Assembly (NCBI GenBank): GCA_004524515.1
Contig: SDNV01000072.1
Coordinates: 1 to 14,115, forward strand
Direction of reading: 5' to 3'
Length of the DNA stretch: 14,115 nucleotides
From: Promethearchaeota archaeon
Lineage (GTDB): Archaea > Asgardarchaeota > Lokiarchaeia > Sigynarchaeales > SOKP01
Shown: positions 6,670 to 14,115 of the stretch, piece by piece
Layout: the number at the start of each line of letters is the position of its first letter
Numbering within the stretch: the stretch's first letter is position 1
Notes under the pieces: generated by a model
Told to the model about the DNA's origin: nothing
Databases searched by the model: none
The model's input: only the letters and a program-made list of their open reading frames with translations
Made by a program: the position numbers and the translations under genes

Positions 6670-6731
6670 TACCTCTCGAAATTTCTTTTTTTAATTCATC
6701 TTTATTTATCATAATTTAAGATTGCTTAATT

Positions 6732-7880
6732 TTATTTATAGAGCTCTTTTCCACAGTTAATACAAAATTTATTATCTGAGGTATTGGCTACTCCGCAATT
6801 ACTACAATAGATAGTGTTAGATTGTGTACTCGGTACGAATTTATCCATCTCAAGTTTATCTGGTTCCTCTTTTAGTACTGATTTTTTCTTTCTGCTTTGT
6901 TTAAAGATAGCATATATTCCAAATATTAAAGCTAAATAAGGAAACATAAAGGCTATAATGTTCAATTCAAATTTTGCAAGTGTCGCCCCAATTAGCCCTG
7001 CTACTAATTGAAATGATGCCATGGAAAAGATTAAGAGCATTAAAATAATTTCTGATTTGCCTATCTTCAATTTTTTAGCAATAGTTTCGGCTCTCTCATC
7101 AAATAATAATGCTGCTGAATTTAATAAGAGATAGATGCTGAATAAATATTGTAGAATCGAAATCGGCAGTAAACGTGTAGTAGAACCATAATATAATTGA
7201 TATGTAGTAATCATCAGGAAAATTGCATAACCGGTAATAAAAATTACAAAGACTCCCAGCCATAAATTAAATTTCTTAAAGAATAAAGAAATTATCCCTA
7301 TAATGAATAAAATCCATATCATCAACCAAGTCTGTAAATATAGGTAGGTTATATTTAATTGATAACCTGGTGAAGAATTGTTCATATTTAGCAAGAATGT
7401 GGACGCAAGTAGTAATAATTCTGTCGCAAGAAAAATCCCTCCAATAAATAAAACCCCTCTTATAATATAATTAAATGGTTTTTGGAGATTTTTAATCTTT
7501 TCATCCCATTCGACCGATTTCCTATAACAACTATCCATGGCAAAAATAGCAGTTATTATGATCCAAATATAACTTCCAATTAACAATAACACTCCTAATA
7601 TAATGAACATATAATTTAGAAGGATTAATCCAAGTGGATAAGAAAATAAGATACAAACCAATAGAAACGTTAGAGGTTTTTGATGTACTTTATCCTTAAA
7701 CAATACCATGAATATAAAGTAAAGAAAGCATGCCATTGTAAGCGGTAATAAAACATATGTCCCTATTATTGCTTCTGATACAAATTGGAAGACAGTATAT
7801 CCAATTATTAGCCAGATTAAAAGGATTAAATATACTTTATACTTTTCTTCTACGAGTGCTTTTAAATGCTTAAATGCCAT
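6732..7880 (-). CDS. Polytopic membrane protein with C-terminal zinc ribbon
   Basis: 382 residues. About ten hydrophobic segments run from residue 16 to about 328, with short loops and no charged pair suggesting a transporter signature. A charged cytoplasmic tail (SRKKKSVLKEEPDK) follows, then a zinc ribbon at 358-379: CSNC (C359, C362) and CINCGKEL (C374, C377). This 'zinc-ribbon' ending is common on prokaryotic membrane proteins and is often a cytoplasmic protein- or nucleic-acid-binding handle. I do not recognise the membrane family. ATG 7880 is preceded by GTGAT, a partial Shine-Dalgarno. A 257-base gap separates it from ftsZ upstream, so it probably has its own promoter. Confidence 0.85.
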   Translation of the reverse strand: MAFKHLKALVEEKYKVYLILLIWLIIGYTVFQFVSEAIIGTYVLLPLTMACFLYFIFMVLFKDKVHQKPLTFLLVCILFSYPLGLILLNYMFIILGVLLLIGSYIWIIITAIFAMDSCYRKSVEWDEKIKNLQKPFNYIIRGVLFIGGIFLATELLLLASTFLLNMNNSSPGYQLNITYLYLQTWLMIWILFIIGIISLFFKKFNLWLGVFVIFITGYAIFLMITTYQLYYGSTTRLLPISILQYLFSIYLLLNSAALLFDERAETIAKKLKIGKSEIILMLLIFSMASFQLVAGLIGATLAKFELNIIAFMFPYLALIFGIYAIFKQSRKKKSVLKEEPDKLEMDKFVPSTQSNTIYCSNCGVANTSDNKFCINCGKELYK

Positions 7881-8137
7881 AATAAATCACGTTGTTATTA
7901 TTAAAATTAGTTTTCTAAAATTCCTTTAATATGCAAAATATTAGATGAATATTCTATTTCAATAATTAAAAAACTTATGAATATATGGATTTTATTAAAT
8001 AACAAAAAAGATTAACATTTTTCGCGTTCTATAAGTTCAAGACTAAATTAAAGTTTAGAATATATCTATCCCGGTGGTTAGAAATTAAGAATAATCCAAA
8101 TCAAATCTTTAAAGAATTTAGAGAGAGTTCTAACGAT

Positions 8138-9241
8138 TTACTGAAATGGAATATTATCCTCAGCATCAACCGCAGCTCTAATATAAGGTGAGATGGGGCC
8201 TTTTCCTAACACCATGATTCTAATTTTTGTATCTAAATTGGGAATCATATTAGCTCCGAACTTTATTTTAGCTTGCTCTGGTACCTCATTTGAGATTGTT
8301 GAAACGATTTTATCAACATTAGATAAGGATAATTTATGATCACTCGAAACAGAAACCAGACATCTGTCCACCTCTTTTGTATTCGGTTTCAGGAGGGGAT
8401 TATGTATTGCTAATTTTGATTTTTGAATTAAATCATTTCCTAAAGTTTCGGTAATCCCTATTAACCCCGATGGATATTCACCAGATTTTTGAAAAATTTT
8501 TTTTACATCGGCAAAGTCAATATTGATTAGTCCACAATTATTCACAAGATTTACCACTTCACGTATACTTCTGACTAATACTTCATCCATGATTTTAAAG
8601 CATTTTAAAATAGGATAATTAGGAACCAATTGCAAAAGATTATCATTTGGAATTGGAATAATGCTATCAGAATACTTGGCAAGTTTTTTCAGTCCAATCT
8701 TAGCCCTCACCCTTCTTTGCTGACCCTCTGACCTAAAAGGAATCGAACAAAAGGTCACGACCAGGGCATTATTCTTTTTCGCTTCCCGAGCAATTATAGG
8801 AGCTGCTCCAGTTCCAGTACCTCCACCTAATCCACAGGTTAAAAAGAGGATATCTGCTTTCAAAATTTCACGCAATCTTGTAGAATCCTCTTCGGCCGCT
8901 GCTTGACCAATAGTGGGATCATTACCTGATCCAAGACCATTACAATTTTCTTTTCCGATTAATACTTTATTTTGAGAGTTTGAATAAAATAAATCATGGG
9001 CGTCTGTATTAATATTTAATGTTTCGGTAAAACTTAGACCAAATTCTTGAAGTCTGGAAATAATATTATTACCTGCCCCTCCAACTCCTACTACTAAAGT
9101 TTTAATTTTAATGGCTTCTAACAATTGTGACAAATATTCGTCAGAATCATAATTTTGTGATGTAGAGGAATTTTGTGATAGTTTAGAAAGAGTATTAAAC
9201 CGAGATCTGATAGAAGTATCTAATTGAGTAATATCAGGCAT
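8138..9241 (-). CDS. ftsZ: FtsZ, tubulin-like cell-division GTPase
   Basis: Polymerises at midcell as the archaeal division ring. From ATG 9241 it has 367 residues: a leader of about 45, the GTP-binding GVGGAGNN (52-59), the tubulin signature GGGTGTGAAP (139-148) and a T7 loop NIDFADVK (240-247) with both catalytic aspartates. GTP hydrolysis on polymerisation is thus expected. The C-terminal domain is less typical (GITETLGND where GxGxA-type text is usual) and there is no long tail after ISPYI. A GTG at 9289 would add 16 residues, but a TATA-like element at 9305-9312 would place the transcript start near 9283, after that GTG, and AGGT stands six bases before ATG 9241; hence this start. I cannot tell FtsZ1 from FtsZ2 by eye. 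No other division genes are adjacent. Confidence 0.95.
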   Translation of the reverse strand: MPDITQLDTSIRSRFNTLSKLSQNSSTSQNYDSDEYLSQLLEAIKIKTLVVGVGGAGNNIISRLQEFGLSFTETLNINTDAHDLFYSNSQNKVLIGKENCNGLGSGNDPTIGQAAAEEDSTRLREILKADILFLTCGLGGGTGTGAAPIIAREAKKNNALVVTFCSIPFRSEGQQRRVRAKIGLKKLAKYSDSIIPIPNDNLLQLVPNYPILKCFKIMDEVLVRSIREVVNLVNNCGLINIDFADVKKIFQKSGEYPSGLIGITETLGNDLIQKSKLAIHNPLLKPNTKEVDRCLVSVSSDHKLSLSNVDKIVSTISNEVPEQAKIKFGANMIPNLDTKIRIMVLGKGPISPYIRAAVDAEDNIPFQ

Positions 9242-9304
9242 TTTTATACCTAAAGTGTTTAAATCAACGTCCTTCAAAATGAGTAGCACCTAAATTCATT
9301 CTTC

Positions 9305-9312
9305 TATATAAT
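9305..9312 (-). promoter_or_regulatory. Candidate TATA box of ftsZ
   Basis: ATTATATA on the minus strand, preceded by a GC-richer CGCGT. Archaeal transcripts start about 25 bases downstream, here near 9283, giving a leader of about 40 bases to ATG 9241. It rests on spacing and composition alone in an AT-rich background. Confidence 0.35.
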
Positions 9313-9650
9313 ACGCGAATCATATTAGAATAATATACTATTGTAATATACAAATAATATTCATATAAAATCAAAATAAATATCGATTTTATCTCCACAT
9401 TTATAGAGATAGCGCAAACTTCTTTTCTTATTTTCCCATTATATTACTAAAAATATTGATGATAAGAACTTTATGAGTAATCATCAAATTCATAAATGGA
9501 AAATAGGAAAAAAAGCGAGGAAAATTCTCATATAAATCAAATTATCTAAGAAACCACATTTTCGATAAAATTTATTAAAATTTAATTTCTAATGGAAAGT
9601 AATATTACTATTTTCTTTTATTCATAGGAAATACTCGAACATTTTCAATG

Positions 9651-9665
9651 AAAAAAGTTTATAAG
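9651..9665 (+). promoter_or_regulatory. BRE/TATA promoter of the small zinc-ribbon gene
   Basis: AAAAAAG followed by TTTATAAG is close to the archaeal BRE plus TATA consensus. The expected start near 9686 leaves a leader of about 25 bases that contains the GAGGAG Shine-Dalgarno at 9696-9701. Confidence 0.5.
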
Positions 9666-9710
9666 TCTGAATTTTTACTATTTATAATGTATCGCGAGGA
9701 GTAGCATAAT

Positions 9711-9956
9711 TTGGAAAGTGATTCTAACAAACCAGAGAAACGAGAGGATGCTCTAACCAAAGAGAAGCTGGATAAAAGCATAATCAATGTTAGAGCTACA
9801 ATTTCATGTCCTAAGTGTAAAACTGAGAAAATATTTAAAAATCAATTCAAGCATAGCGATTTAGAATTAATGACTGTAAGTCTTAAAGTTTTCGATTGGT
9901 TGACCTGTTCCAAATGTGGTGAATTACTTAAGTTAGATTTGGAATTTAAGATTTAA
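9711..9956 (+). CDS. Small zinc-ribbon protein
   Basis: 81 residues. A charged N-terminal part (1-28) precedes two CxxC knuckles, CPKC (C33, C36) and CSKCG (C66, C69), 29 residues apart, the layout of a zinc ribbon. No family is recognised; nucleic-acid or protein binding is a guess from the fold. The start is TTG 9711: GAGGAG lies nine bases upstream, an in-frame TAG at 9702-9704 excludes anything earlier, and the next Met is residue 54. It stands alone, between ftsZ (divergent) and the endonuclease Q gene (convergent). Downstream, CTTTTTGTTTTTG may terminate it. Confidence 0.75.
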   Translation: MESDSNKPEKREDALTKEKLDKSIINVRATISCPKCKTEKIFKNQFKHSDLELMTVSLKVFDWLTCSKCGELLKLDLEFKI

Positions 9957-10038
9957 GACTTTTTGTTTTTGATAAGTTTCCAAACCGAAAATAAATAAAT
10001 CATTGAAATTTTTAAGAAAAATCTAATTTTTAAAAATC

Positions 10039-11349
10039 CTACGTATCCAATTTTATTTGCCCGTAGGAGCCCCCTCCTCCCGGAGTATAAATAATTTCAT
10101 CACTCCTAAAAGCTTGAATAACATGTGCCACTTCTTTATCGAAATTTTCAATTTTTGTTATAGGAATGTCAATTAAAATGTCCAATTCTTTACCTAATTT
10201 ATCAATAAGCATATCATAACTATTTAAAACGGTTTTACTAGAAATACTTTTTATCCCCTTTACTGAACGAATGATATCAATCAAAGGTATAGCATTAATA
10301 TAAGAAGGTCTATGTTCAGGATGTTTAGGATGCTCATATGTGGCAATTACATCAATTCTTTCACTTACTCCCAATTTTAACTTATAATTTTTGTTATATT
10401 CCTCTTTACAAGCAGGACATATCATTTTATTTTTTGAAACTCGATCAATAGACTGCTTTTTCATAGCCAGAGGATCCTTTGAATAATAATTTATAAAATC
10501 TTCTGTAATAGTGAATTGAGAGAATCCAAAATCTAAATCCTTCTCTGTTTTTTTAAAAATAATCCTTCTCCGACATTTATTGCAGAACATATTATAATAT
10601 TTTCCAAGTTTAGGGTGTAATCCTACATTCAATGTAATCTTTCTAGCATCTTTTCTTGTTATTGCTAATACAATCTCATCGAACGAAGGATTATCAATAT
10701 CAAATTTATTAAATTCACGACCTAGAGAACGGGGATCTTGGGAGTGGGCGTCACTATTACTCAAAAAAGTGATGTTTTTTAAATCTGCCATTCTATCCGC
10801 TAAATCTGTATTCGCAGAGAGTCCTAACTCAATAAAAGGTACTTTATTAACCGCATCTTGATAACACTCCTTAAGTGTTTCAAATCTATCTTGGCGAAAA
10901 ATTGCTTTAAATGGTGTAAATGCATGAGCGGGTCCGATCAACCCTCCAGAATCGTCAATTATATCAACTAATTCAGCAGGAGATAAATTAACTCTAGGAC
11001 GTCCCCCCCACTCTCCCAGTATATTTTTAGAATGAGGAATTAATTTTTTTTGTACCTCTTTGACTGAAAAAAAATCGGGGAAAAAAACTACATGATGAAT
11101 ACTTTCACTATCCTCTATTTCCGATTGTAATACAAAATATAAATCCTTATACAAGTAAGCTCCATCCTGATCTTTCTCAAGGTTAGATTCTAAATAATGT
11201 AACCAATCGGGTTGTAATACATCTCCAGTGCCTAAGATATTCAATCCCTTCTTTCGGCTAGTTTCTAGCATTGAATCAAGATTAAGAGATTTCGACACGG
11301 CAATCGAATGAGGACTATGAATATGGAGATCAGCGGTATAAATCTTCAT
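10039..11349 (-). CDS. endoQ: Endonuclease Q (PHP-domain DNA repair nuclease)
   Basis: EndoQ nicks DNA 5' to deaminated bases (uracil, hypoxanthine, xanthine) and, in Thermococcales, works with PCNA. 436 residues against about 420 in the known archaeal enzymes. The PHP metal residues are visible: DLHIHS (7-12), TGD (41-43), SEIED (76-80), HH (85-86), PAHAFTP (140-146), ELGL (174-177) and SNSDAHS (197-203). LGREFN and RKITLNVGLHPKLGKYY follow as in the family. A zinc site is formed by CNKC (256-259) and CPAC (311-314), then HRPSYINAIPL and the closing YTPGGGGSYGQI. The 51 residues between the two Cys pairs seem longer than I recall in Thermococcales. ATG 11349 lies 62 bases after the TPR gene's stop, same strand; the pair may be co-transcribed. 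Confidence 0.92.
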   Translation of the reverse strand: MKIYTADLHIHSPHSIAVSKSLNLDSMLETSRKKGLNILGTGDVLQPDWLHYLESNLEKDQDGAYLYKDLYFVLQSEIEDSESIHHVVFFPDFFSVKEVQKKLIPHSKNILGEWGGRPRVNLSPAELVDIIDDSGGLIGPAHAFTPFKAIFRQDRFETLKECYQDAVNKVPFIELGLSANTDLADRMADLKNITFLSNSDAHSQDPRSLGREFNKFDIDNPSFDEIVLAITRKDARKITLNVGLHPKLGKYYNMFCNKCRRRIIFKKTEKDLDFGFSQFTITEDFINYYSKDPLAMKKQSIDRVSKNKMICPACKEEYNKNYKLKLGVSERIDVIATYEHPKHPEHRPSYINAIPLIDIIRSVKGIKSISSKTVLNSYDMLIDKLGKELDILIDIPITKIENFDKEVAHVIQAFRSDEIIYTPGGGGSYGQIKLDT

Positions 11350-11411
11350 TATAAATCAATAATTCAAAAAAATTATAGTATAAAAAGTTTAGATAAATAT
11401 TTATTAATATC

Positions 11412-12488
11412 TTAAGTAACCCTTGATTTGCATTTTAAAGCATTGTCAAAACATTCCTTTGCTTTATTATTTTCATTTCTGATGCGATAAATATCCCCAA
11501 GATTTTCAAAAATTTCATAATCATCAGGAAATAATTCTAATGCTTTTTTATAGCACTTAATTGCTTCATCATATTCATTTTTATTTTGAAATACAATGCC
11601 TAAATTTTTCCAAACAGTCGAAAAATTCGGATTTAGTTCTAGTGATTTTTCAAAATAAGTAATTGCTTTGTCATATTTTTTAAGTAAATTATAGCTGAAA
11701 CCAATATTTTCATACAGCACATCATCATCAGGATCTAGTTTTAATGCCCTTTTGTAATAATATATCGACTTTATAAAATATCCTAAAGAGGTATAACATA
11801 GACCGAGCCCATTCCAAGCTTCAATATAAAATGGATTAAATTTTAAAGCATTTCTGTACGATTGGATTGAATCCTCAAAATAATTTAAATCGTAGTAAAG
11901 GTTGCCTAGCTTATTCCAAATTTTTGCGCTTTTAGGTTTTAATTCAAGGCATAATTTATATAAGTTAATTACTTTATCGTATTCTTTTATTTCATAAAAA
12001 AGTTGAGCTAAATTCTTTAAAATAAATACATTATCTGGATCGATATTAAGGGCTTTATTGAAATTCTCAATAGCTTCATCTTTCATTTCTCTTTCTTTGT
12101 AAATTAGAGCAATATTATTCAAAGCATCTATATAAGTGGGATCTAATTCAAATGCTTTTTTATAATATTCTATAGCTTCATTATAGTCTTGTTTGTCTTC
12201 ATAAGAATAACCTAAATTATAGAAAACAATTGCATCGTCGGGAGAAAGTTCCATAGCTTTTTGATAACATTTAATTGCCTTGTCATGGTCCCCATGATAA
12301 GAATACATCAATCCAATATTATTCCACACTTCACTTGAATAGGGATCTAATTCAGACGCTTTCAAATAACATTCTAAAGCATGAGAATACTGAGCCTCTT
12401 CAAAATAAACATCTCCTAAATTAATCCAAGCATCGATATCTTCAGGATCTAATTGAAGAAAATCTTTATAGCGTTCAATTTTTTTCAT
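11412..12488 (-). CDS. TPR-repeat protein (ten tandem units)
   Basis: 358 residues. After a 17-residue start, residues 18-357 are exactly ten 34-residue tetratricopeptide repeats with no insertion. Consensus positions are clear in each: W/Y-x-N-x-G near the front, Y-x-x-A-I-x-x-Y in the middle and A-L-x-x-x-P-x at the end. The array should form one superhelix with a binding groove for a peptide partner, acting as a scaffold in the cytoplasm; there is no signal peptide, membrane segment or enzymatic domain. TPR proteins of this kind are very common in Asgard genomes, so the family says little about function. No convincing Shine-Dalgarno precedes ATG 12488, and its message may be leaderless or weakly translated. 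Confidence 0.95.
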   Translation of the reverse strand: MKKIERYKDFLQLDPEDIDAWINLGDVYFEEAQYSHALECYLKASELDPYSSEVWNNIGLMYSYHGDHDKAIKCYQKAMELSPDDAIVFYNLGYSYEDKQDYNEAIEYYKKAFELDPTYIDALNNIALIYKEREMKDEAIENFNKALNIDPDNVFILKNLAQLFYEIKEYDKVINLYKLCLELKPKSAKIWNKLGNLYYDLNYFEDSIQSYRNALKFNPFYIEAWNGLGLCYTSLGYFIKSIYYYKRALKLDPDDDVLYENIGFSYNLLKKYDKAITYFEKSLELNPNFSTVWKNLGIVFQNKNEYDEAIKCYKKALELFPDDYEIFENLGDIYRIRNENNKAKECFDNALKCKSRVT

Positions 12489-12536
12489 GTTTTACTAGGT
12501 ATAAAAAATGAATGATGGAAAATAAGTTTTTTTGGG

Positions 12537-12545
12537 AAAAAAAAA
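12537..12545 (-). terminator. T-tract terminator after the small-ORF pair
   Basis: Read on the minus strand this is a run of nine T, followed by CCC and seven A that could pair with it. It lies about 50 bases past the stop of the 58-residue orphan and before the TPR gene, so it probably ends the short transcript from 13077 leftward. Confidence 0.45.
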
Positions 12546-12594
12546 TAAGTAAATTGGCATTAAATTAAAATCCAATAGAGATTAAATTAATGAT

Positions 12595-12771
12595 TTAATC
12601 ATAAGCTACTAAATAATTATATTTTGATAAATCAAATTTATCTAATTTTAGATTCCCTTTTGATATATTATTTTCTACCAGTGGCATTTTAATTGCAAAA
12701 TTCTGGTCATCTAACCATAAATTATCATAAAAAATTTTGTTATATTTATCAAAATCAATAAATTTTTTCAT
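12595..12771 (-). CDS. Small hypothetical protein, 58 residues
   Basis: I do not recognise it. The protein is rich in Asp, Asn, Lys and aromatic residues (YNKIFYDNLWLDD), with no cysteine, no signal peptide and no membrane segment. The ATG at 12771 is preferred over the ATG at 12789 because GGGTGA lies five bases before it, a good Shine-Dalgarno that is also the main support for this being a real gene. It begins 36 bases after the stop of the zinc-finger gene at 12808-13077, so the two are probably one transcript. It could be a decayed fragment of a larger protein. Confidence 0.5.
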   Translation of the reverse strand: MKKFIDFDKYNKIFYDNLWLDDQNFAIKMPLVENNISKGNLKLDKFDLSKYNYLVAYD

Positions 12772-12807
12772 ATTCTTCACCCAAATCATTTAATGATGTA
12801 TATGTTA

Positions 12808-13077
12808 TCAACTTTTCGATTTAATTAAATTTTCAAATAAGGCAATTGTTTGTTCTCTTTCGTCTTTAGTTGCTTTTCTCAAGTGTGACGTTTTGCATAT
12901 GCCACAATACCCTTGATCTAAGTGGTTATACGCCCCACAATTATTACAAATATATTTTAACAGTTTATTTTGGAGCTTCCACTTTTTTTTGTTGTATTTT
13001 CGTATTCTTTTTTGCTTTTTTTTTAAATCGAAACCATAATTATAAAATATATATCCAAATTCATTCAAGAAACTCAT
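12808..13077 (-). CDS. Small RanBP2-like zinc-finger protein
   Basis: 89 residues. A lysine/arginine-rich stretch (19-41) leads into a compact finger: C44-x2-C47-x3-N51-x6-C58-x2-C61. That spacing, including the asparagine, matches RanBP2-type zinc fingers, which bind ubiquitin or single-stranded RNA in eukaryotes; the usual Trp two residues before the first Cys is Tyr42. After it comes a charged helix (TKDEREQTIALFENLI). An ordinary zinc ribbon cannot be excluded. The basic arm favours nucleic-acid binding. ATG 13077 is preceded by GTGAT. It probably shares a transcript with the 58-residue gene downstream; its links to the distant Ubl cluster are only a speculation. Confidence 0.75.
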   Translation of the reverse strand: MSFLNEFGYIFYNYGFDLKKKQKRIRKYNKKKWKLQNKLLKYICNNCGAYNHLDQGYCGICKTSHLRKATKDEREQTIALFENLIKSKS

Positions 13078-13236
13078 TTAAATCACTTTTTTTCTTTTAT
13101 TGAATTAATTTAGATTTTTTTAGGATTTAAGCAATTTCGACATAATATAAAGAGCAATATAGGAAATATATAGACTATATAGAGGTTTCTCATATGATTT
13201 GAAATAGAAAAAATTGGATACCTTTTTTTGTCAATT

Positions 13237-14115
13237 TTACAAAATAATCATTTTATCACTAACCTGGTCTTCTAAGAGTATTCGGTAATATTCCTCTGTA
13301 TCTTTATAGAACACTTTTTCTAGTTTCCCTTCTACAATCACTTTTTCACCTTTTAAAGCTTGTTCACAAAACCTTCCACGAAAGGAATTTATCTCTCTAA
13401 GACGGCTTAGATCAATTTTACTATAGATTTGACTATTCTCCAATAAATCTATTACATGAATTTTATAAGAGCATGGTGTAAATATAGAGTTAATGGAATC
13501 GGTTACTTCTGCTTTAAATTTAATTCTCCCGCAATTTTTATATTTATAATCATAATAATTATCTTTCCAATCTTTGGGACTTTTGATATATCTTATGAAA
13601 AAATCCAATCCAAAGAATTTTCCTTGATGTAACTTTCTTTTTTCACTTTTCAAGAAATCATTAAAAGTGATACCCGATCCGCCTGCTCTCCAATTATAAT
13701 GTGCTTTAAACTCGTCTAAATTATATGGATTACAATTATTAGATTTATTAAAAATAGATTTTAATTTTTCTTGAAATTGCAGGCTATTCTCGGTACCATA
13801 TATTATTAAATCTATATCTGAATCTTCTTTTGCTAAATTAACCATAGAAGAGCCCGTTATACCAATAGAATTTTCGGGAAGATTTCCATCTTTGATAAAT
13901 AATTCACATAATTCTTTCGAATATTTTTCTAATGGTGTTAGTGTATTTTTTTCCCTTAACTTTTTGAAATATTCTCGCGGAGAATAAATTTTTTTAATAT
14001 CGTCATTTAAAACTCCTTGTAGCTCTAAATCTAGTTCCTTAGAAAAAAAAAGATAACGTGGAAAATTATTTCTTAGAAAGGAATAACGTTCTTTAAGATC
14101 ATATAGCTTTTTATA
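13237..14115 (-). CDS. Predicted nucleotidyltransferase (5' end cut by window)
   Basis: The frame is open to the right edge, giving 292 visible residues; the ATG at 13845 is internal, because the nucleotidyltransferase motif begins before it. Visible residues 84-103 read GITGSS, then DSDID (98-102), the G-S and D-x-D metal/nucleotide motifs of the polymerase-beta superfamily. The C-terminal half has FTPCSYKI and NSFRGRFCEQALKGEKVIVEGKLE followed by a YRILL strand, which fits an archaeal family of predicted nucleotidyltransferases (I recall COG1665, from memory). The substrate is unknown. The N-terminus and any upstream partner lie outside the window. 159 bases separate its stop from the next gene. 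Confidence 0.85.
   Translation of the reverse strand, partial: YKKLYDLKERYSFLRNNFPRYLFFSKELDLELQGVLNDDIKKIYSPREYFKKLREKNTLTPLEKYSKELCELFIKDGNLPENSIGITGSSMVNLAKEDSDIDLIIYGTENSLQFQEKLKSIFNKSNNCNPYNLDEFKAHYNWRAGGSGITFNDFLKSEKRKLHQGKFFGLDFFIRYIKSPKDWKDNYYDYKYKNCGRIKFKAEVTDSINSIFTPCSYKIHVIDLLENSQIYSKIDLSRLREINSFRGRFCEQALKGEKVIVEGKLEKVFYKDTEEYYRILLEDQVSDKMIIL

Larger units (their letters stand above)
9290..9710. other. Non-coding divergent region between ftsZ and the zinc-ribbon gene
   Basis: A long gap of very AT-rich DNA with no coding frame I can support on either strand. It holds candidate promoters at both ends, a direct repeat TAATATAC at 9331-9338 and 9344-9351 (13-base step), and a perfect 12-base palindrome AGTAATATTACT at 9598-9609 with GAAA/TTTC outer arms after a two-base offset. 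No tRNA-like or clear C/D-box RNA is visible. Confidence 0.5.

Noticed and set aside
9450..9475. C/D-box RNA suggested by a TGATGA string
   Set aside because: The base before TGATGA is T, not a purine, and no CTGA box is suitably spaced.
12870..13103. 77-codon open frame on the plus strand with Phe-rich ending
   Set aside because: Antisense to the zinc-finger gene; the Phe run is the complement of its Lys codons.
13237..13845. Complete 202-residue gene starting at ATG 13845
   Set aside because: The GITGSS half of the nucleotidyltransferase motif lies before that ATG and the frame is open to the window edge, so it is an internal Met of a partial gene.

Overview
The window is AT-rich, gene-dense archaeal DNA that most resembles an Asgard archaeon, probably Lokiarchaeia-like. 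The archaeal side is shown by an archaeal-type alanyl-tRNA synthetase, an FtsZ and an endonuclease Q. The Asgard side is shown by eukaryote-like genes lying together: a Ras/Rab-type GTPase, two ubiquitin-like (Ubl) proteins and a RING-like zinc protein. Lysine-, isoleucine- and asparagine-rich proteins fit the low GC. The lineage is inferred from gene content only.

Left part (1-6144). A 3'-truncated alaS runs leftward off the window. Next, also leftward, are a gene for a protein with a repetitive Arg/Thr-rich region and a RING-H2-like C-terminus, and a small soluble Ubl protein with a strong Shine-Dalgarno. Divergent from these and reading rightward are a triple winged-helix regulator, a membrane protein with a cytoplasmic C-terminal Ubl domain, and a Ras/Rab-like GTPase. 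The two Ubl domains align without gaps over about 77 residues at roughly 36% identity by hand count, so they are close paralogues, one soluble and one membrane-bound. Neither ends in Gly-Gly, and no E1, E2 or JAB protease lies in the window. This five-gene cluster is the best candidate for an undescribed system: a Ubl-based, possibly non-conjugating, membrane signalling module.

Middle (6208-9956). Leftward genes encode an FMN-binding split-barrel protein, a membrane protein of about ten helices with a C-terminal zinc ribbon, and FtsZ. A non-coding stretch of about 470 bases (9242-9710) with candidate promoters separates ftsZ from a small rightward zinc-ribbon gene that starts with TTG.

Right part (10039-14115). 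All genes read leftward: a partial nucleotidyltransferase at the right edge, a small RanBP2-like zinc-finger protein, a 58-residue orphan, a protein made almost wholly of ten TPRs, and endonuclease Q for repair of deaminated DNA. Short gaps suggest small transcription units, not one long operon.

I found no tRNA, rRNA, CRISPR array, insertion sequence or integrase. The 257-base gap at 7881-8137 and the 264-base gap at 3527-3790 hold no gene I can support.
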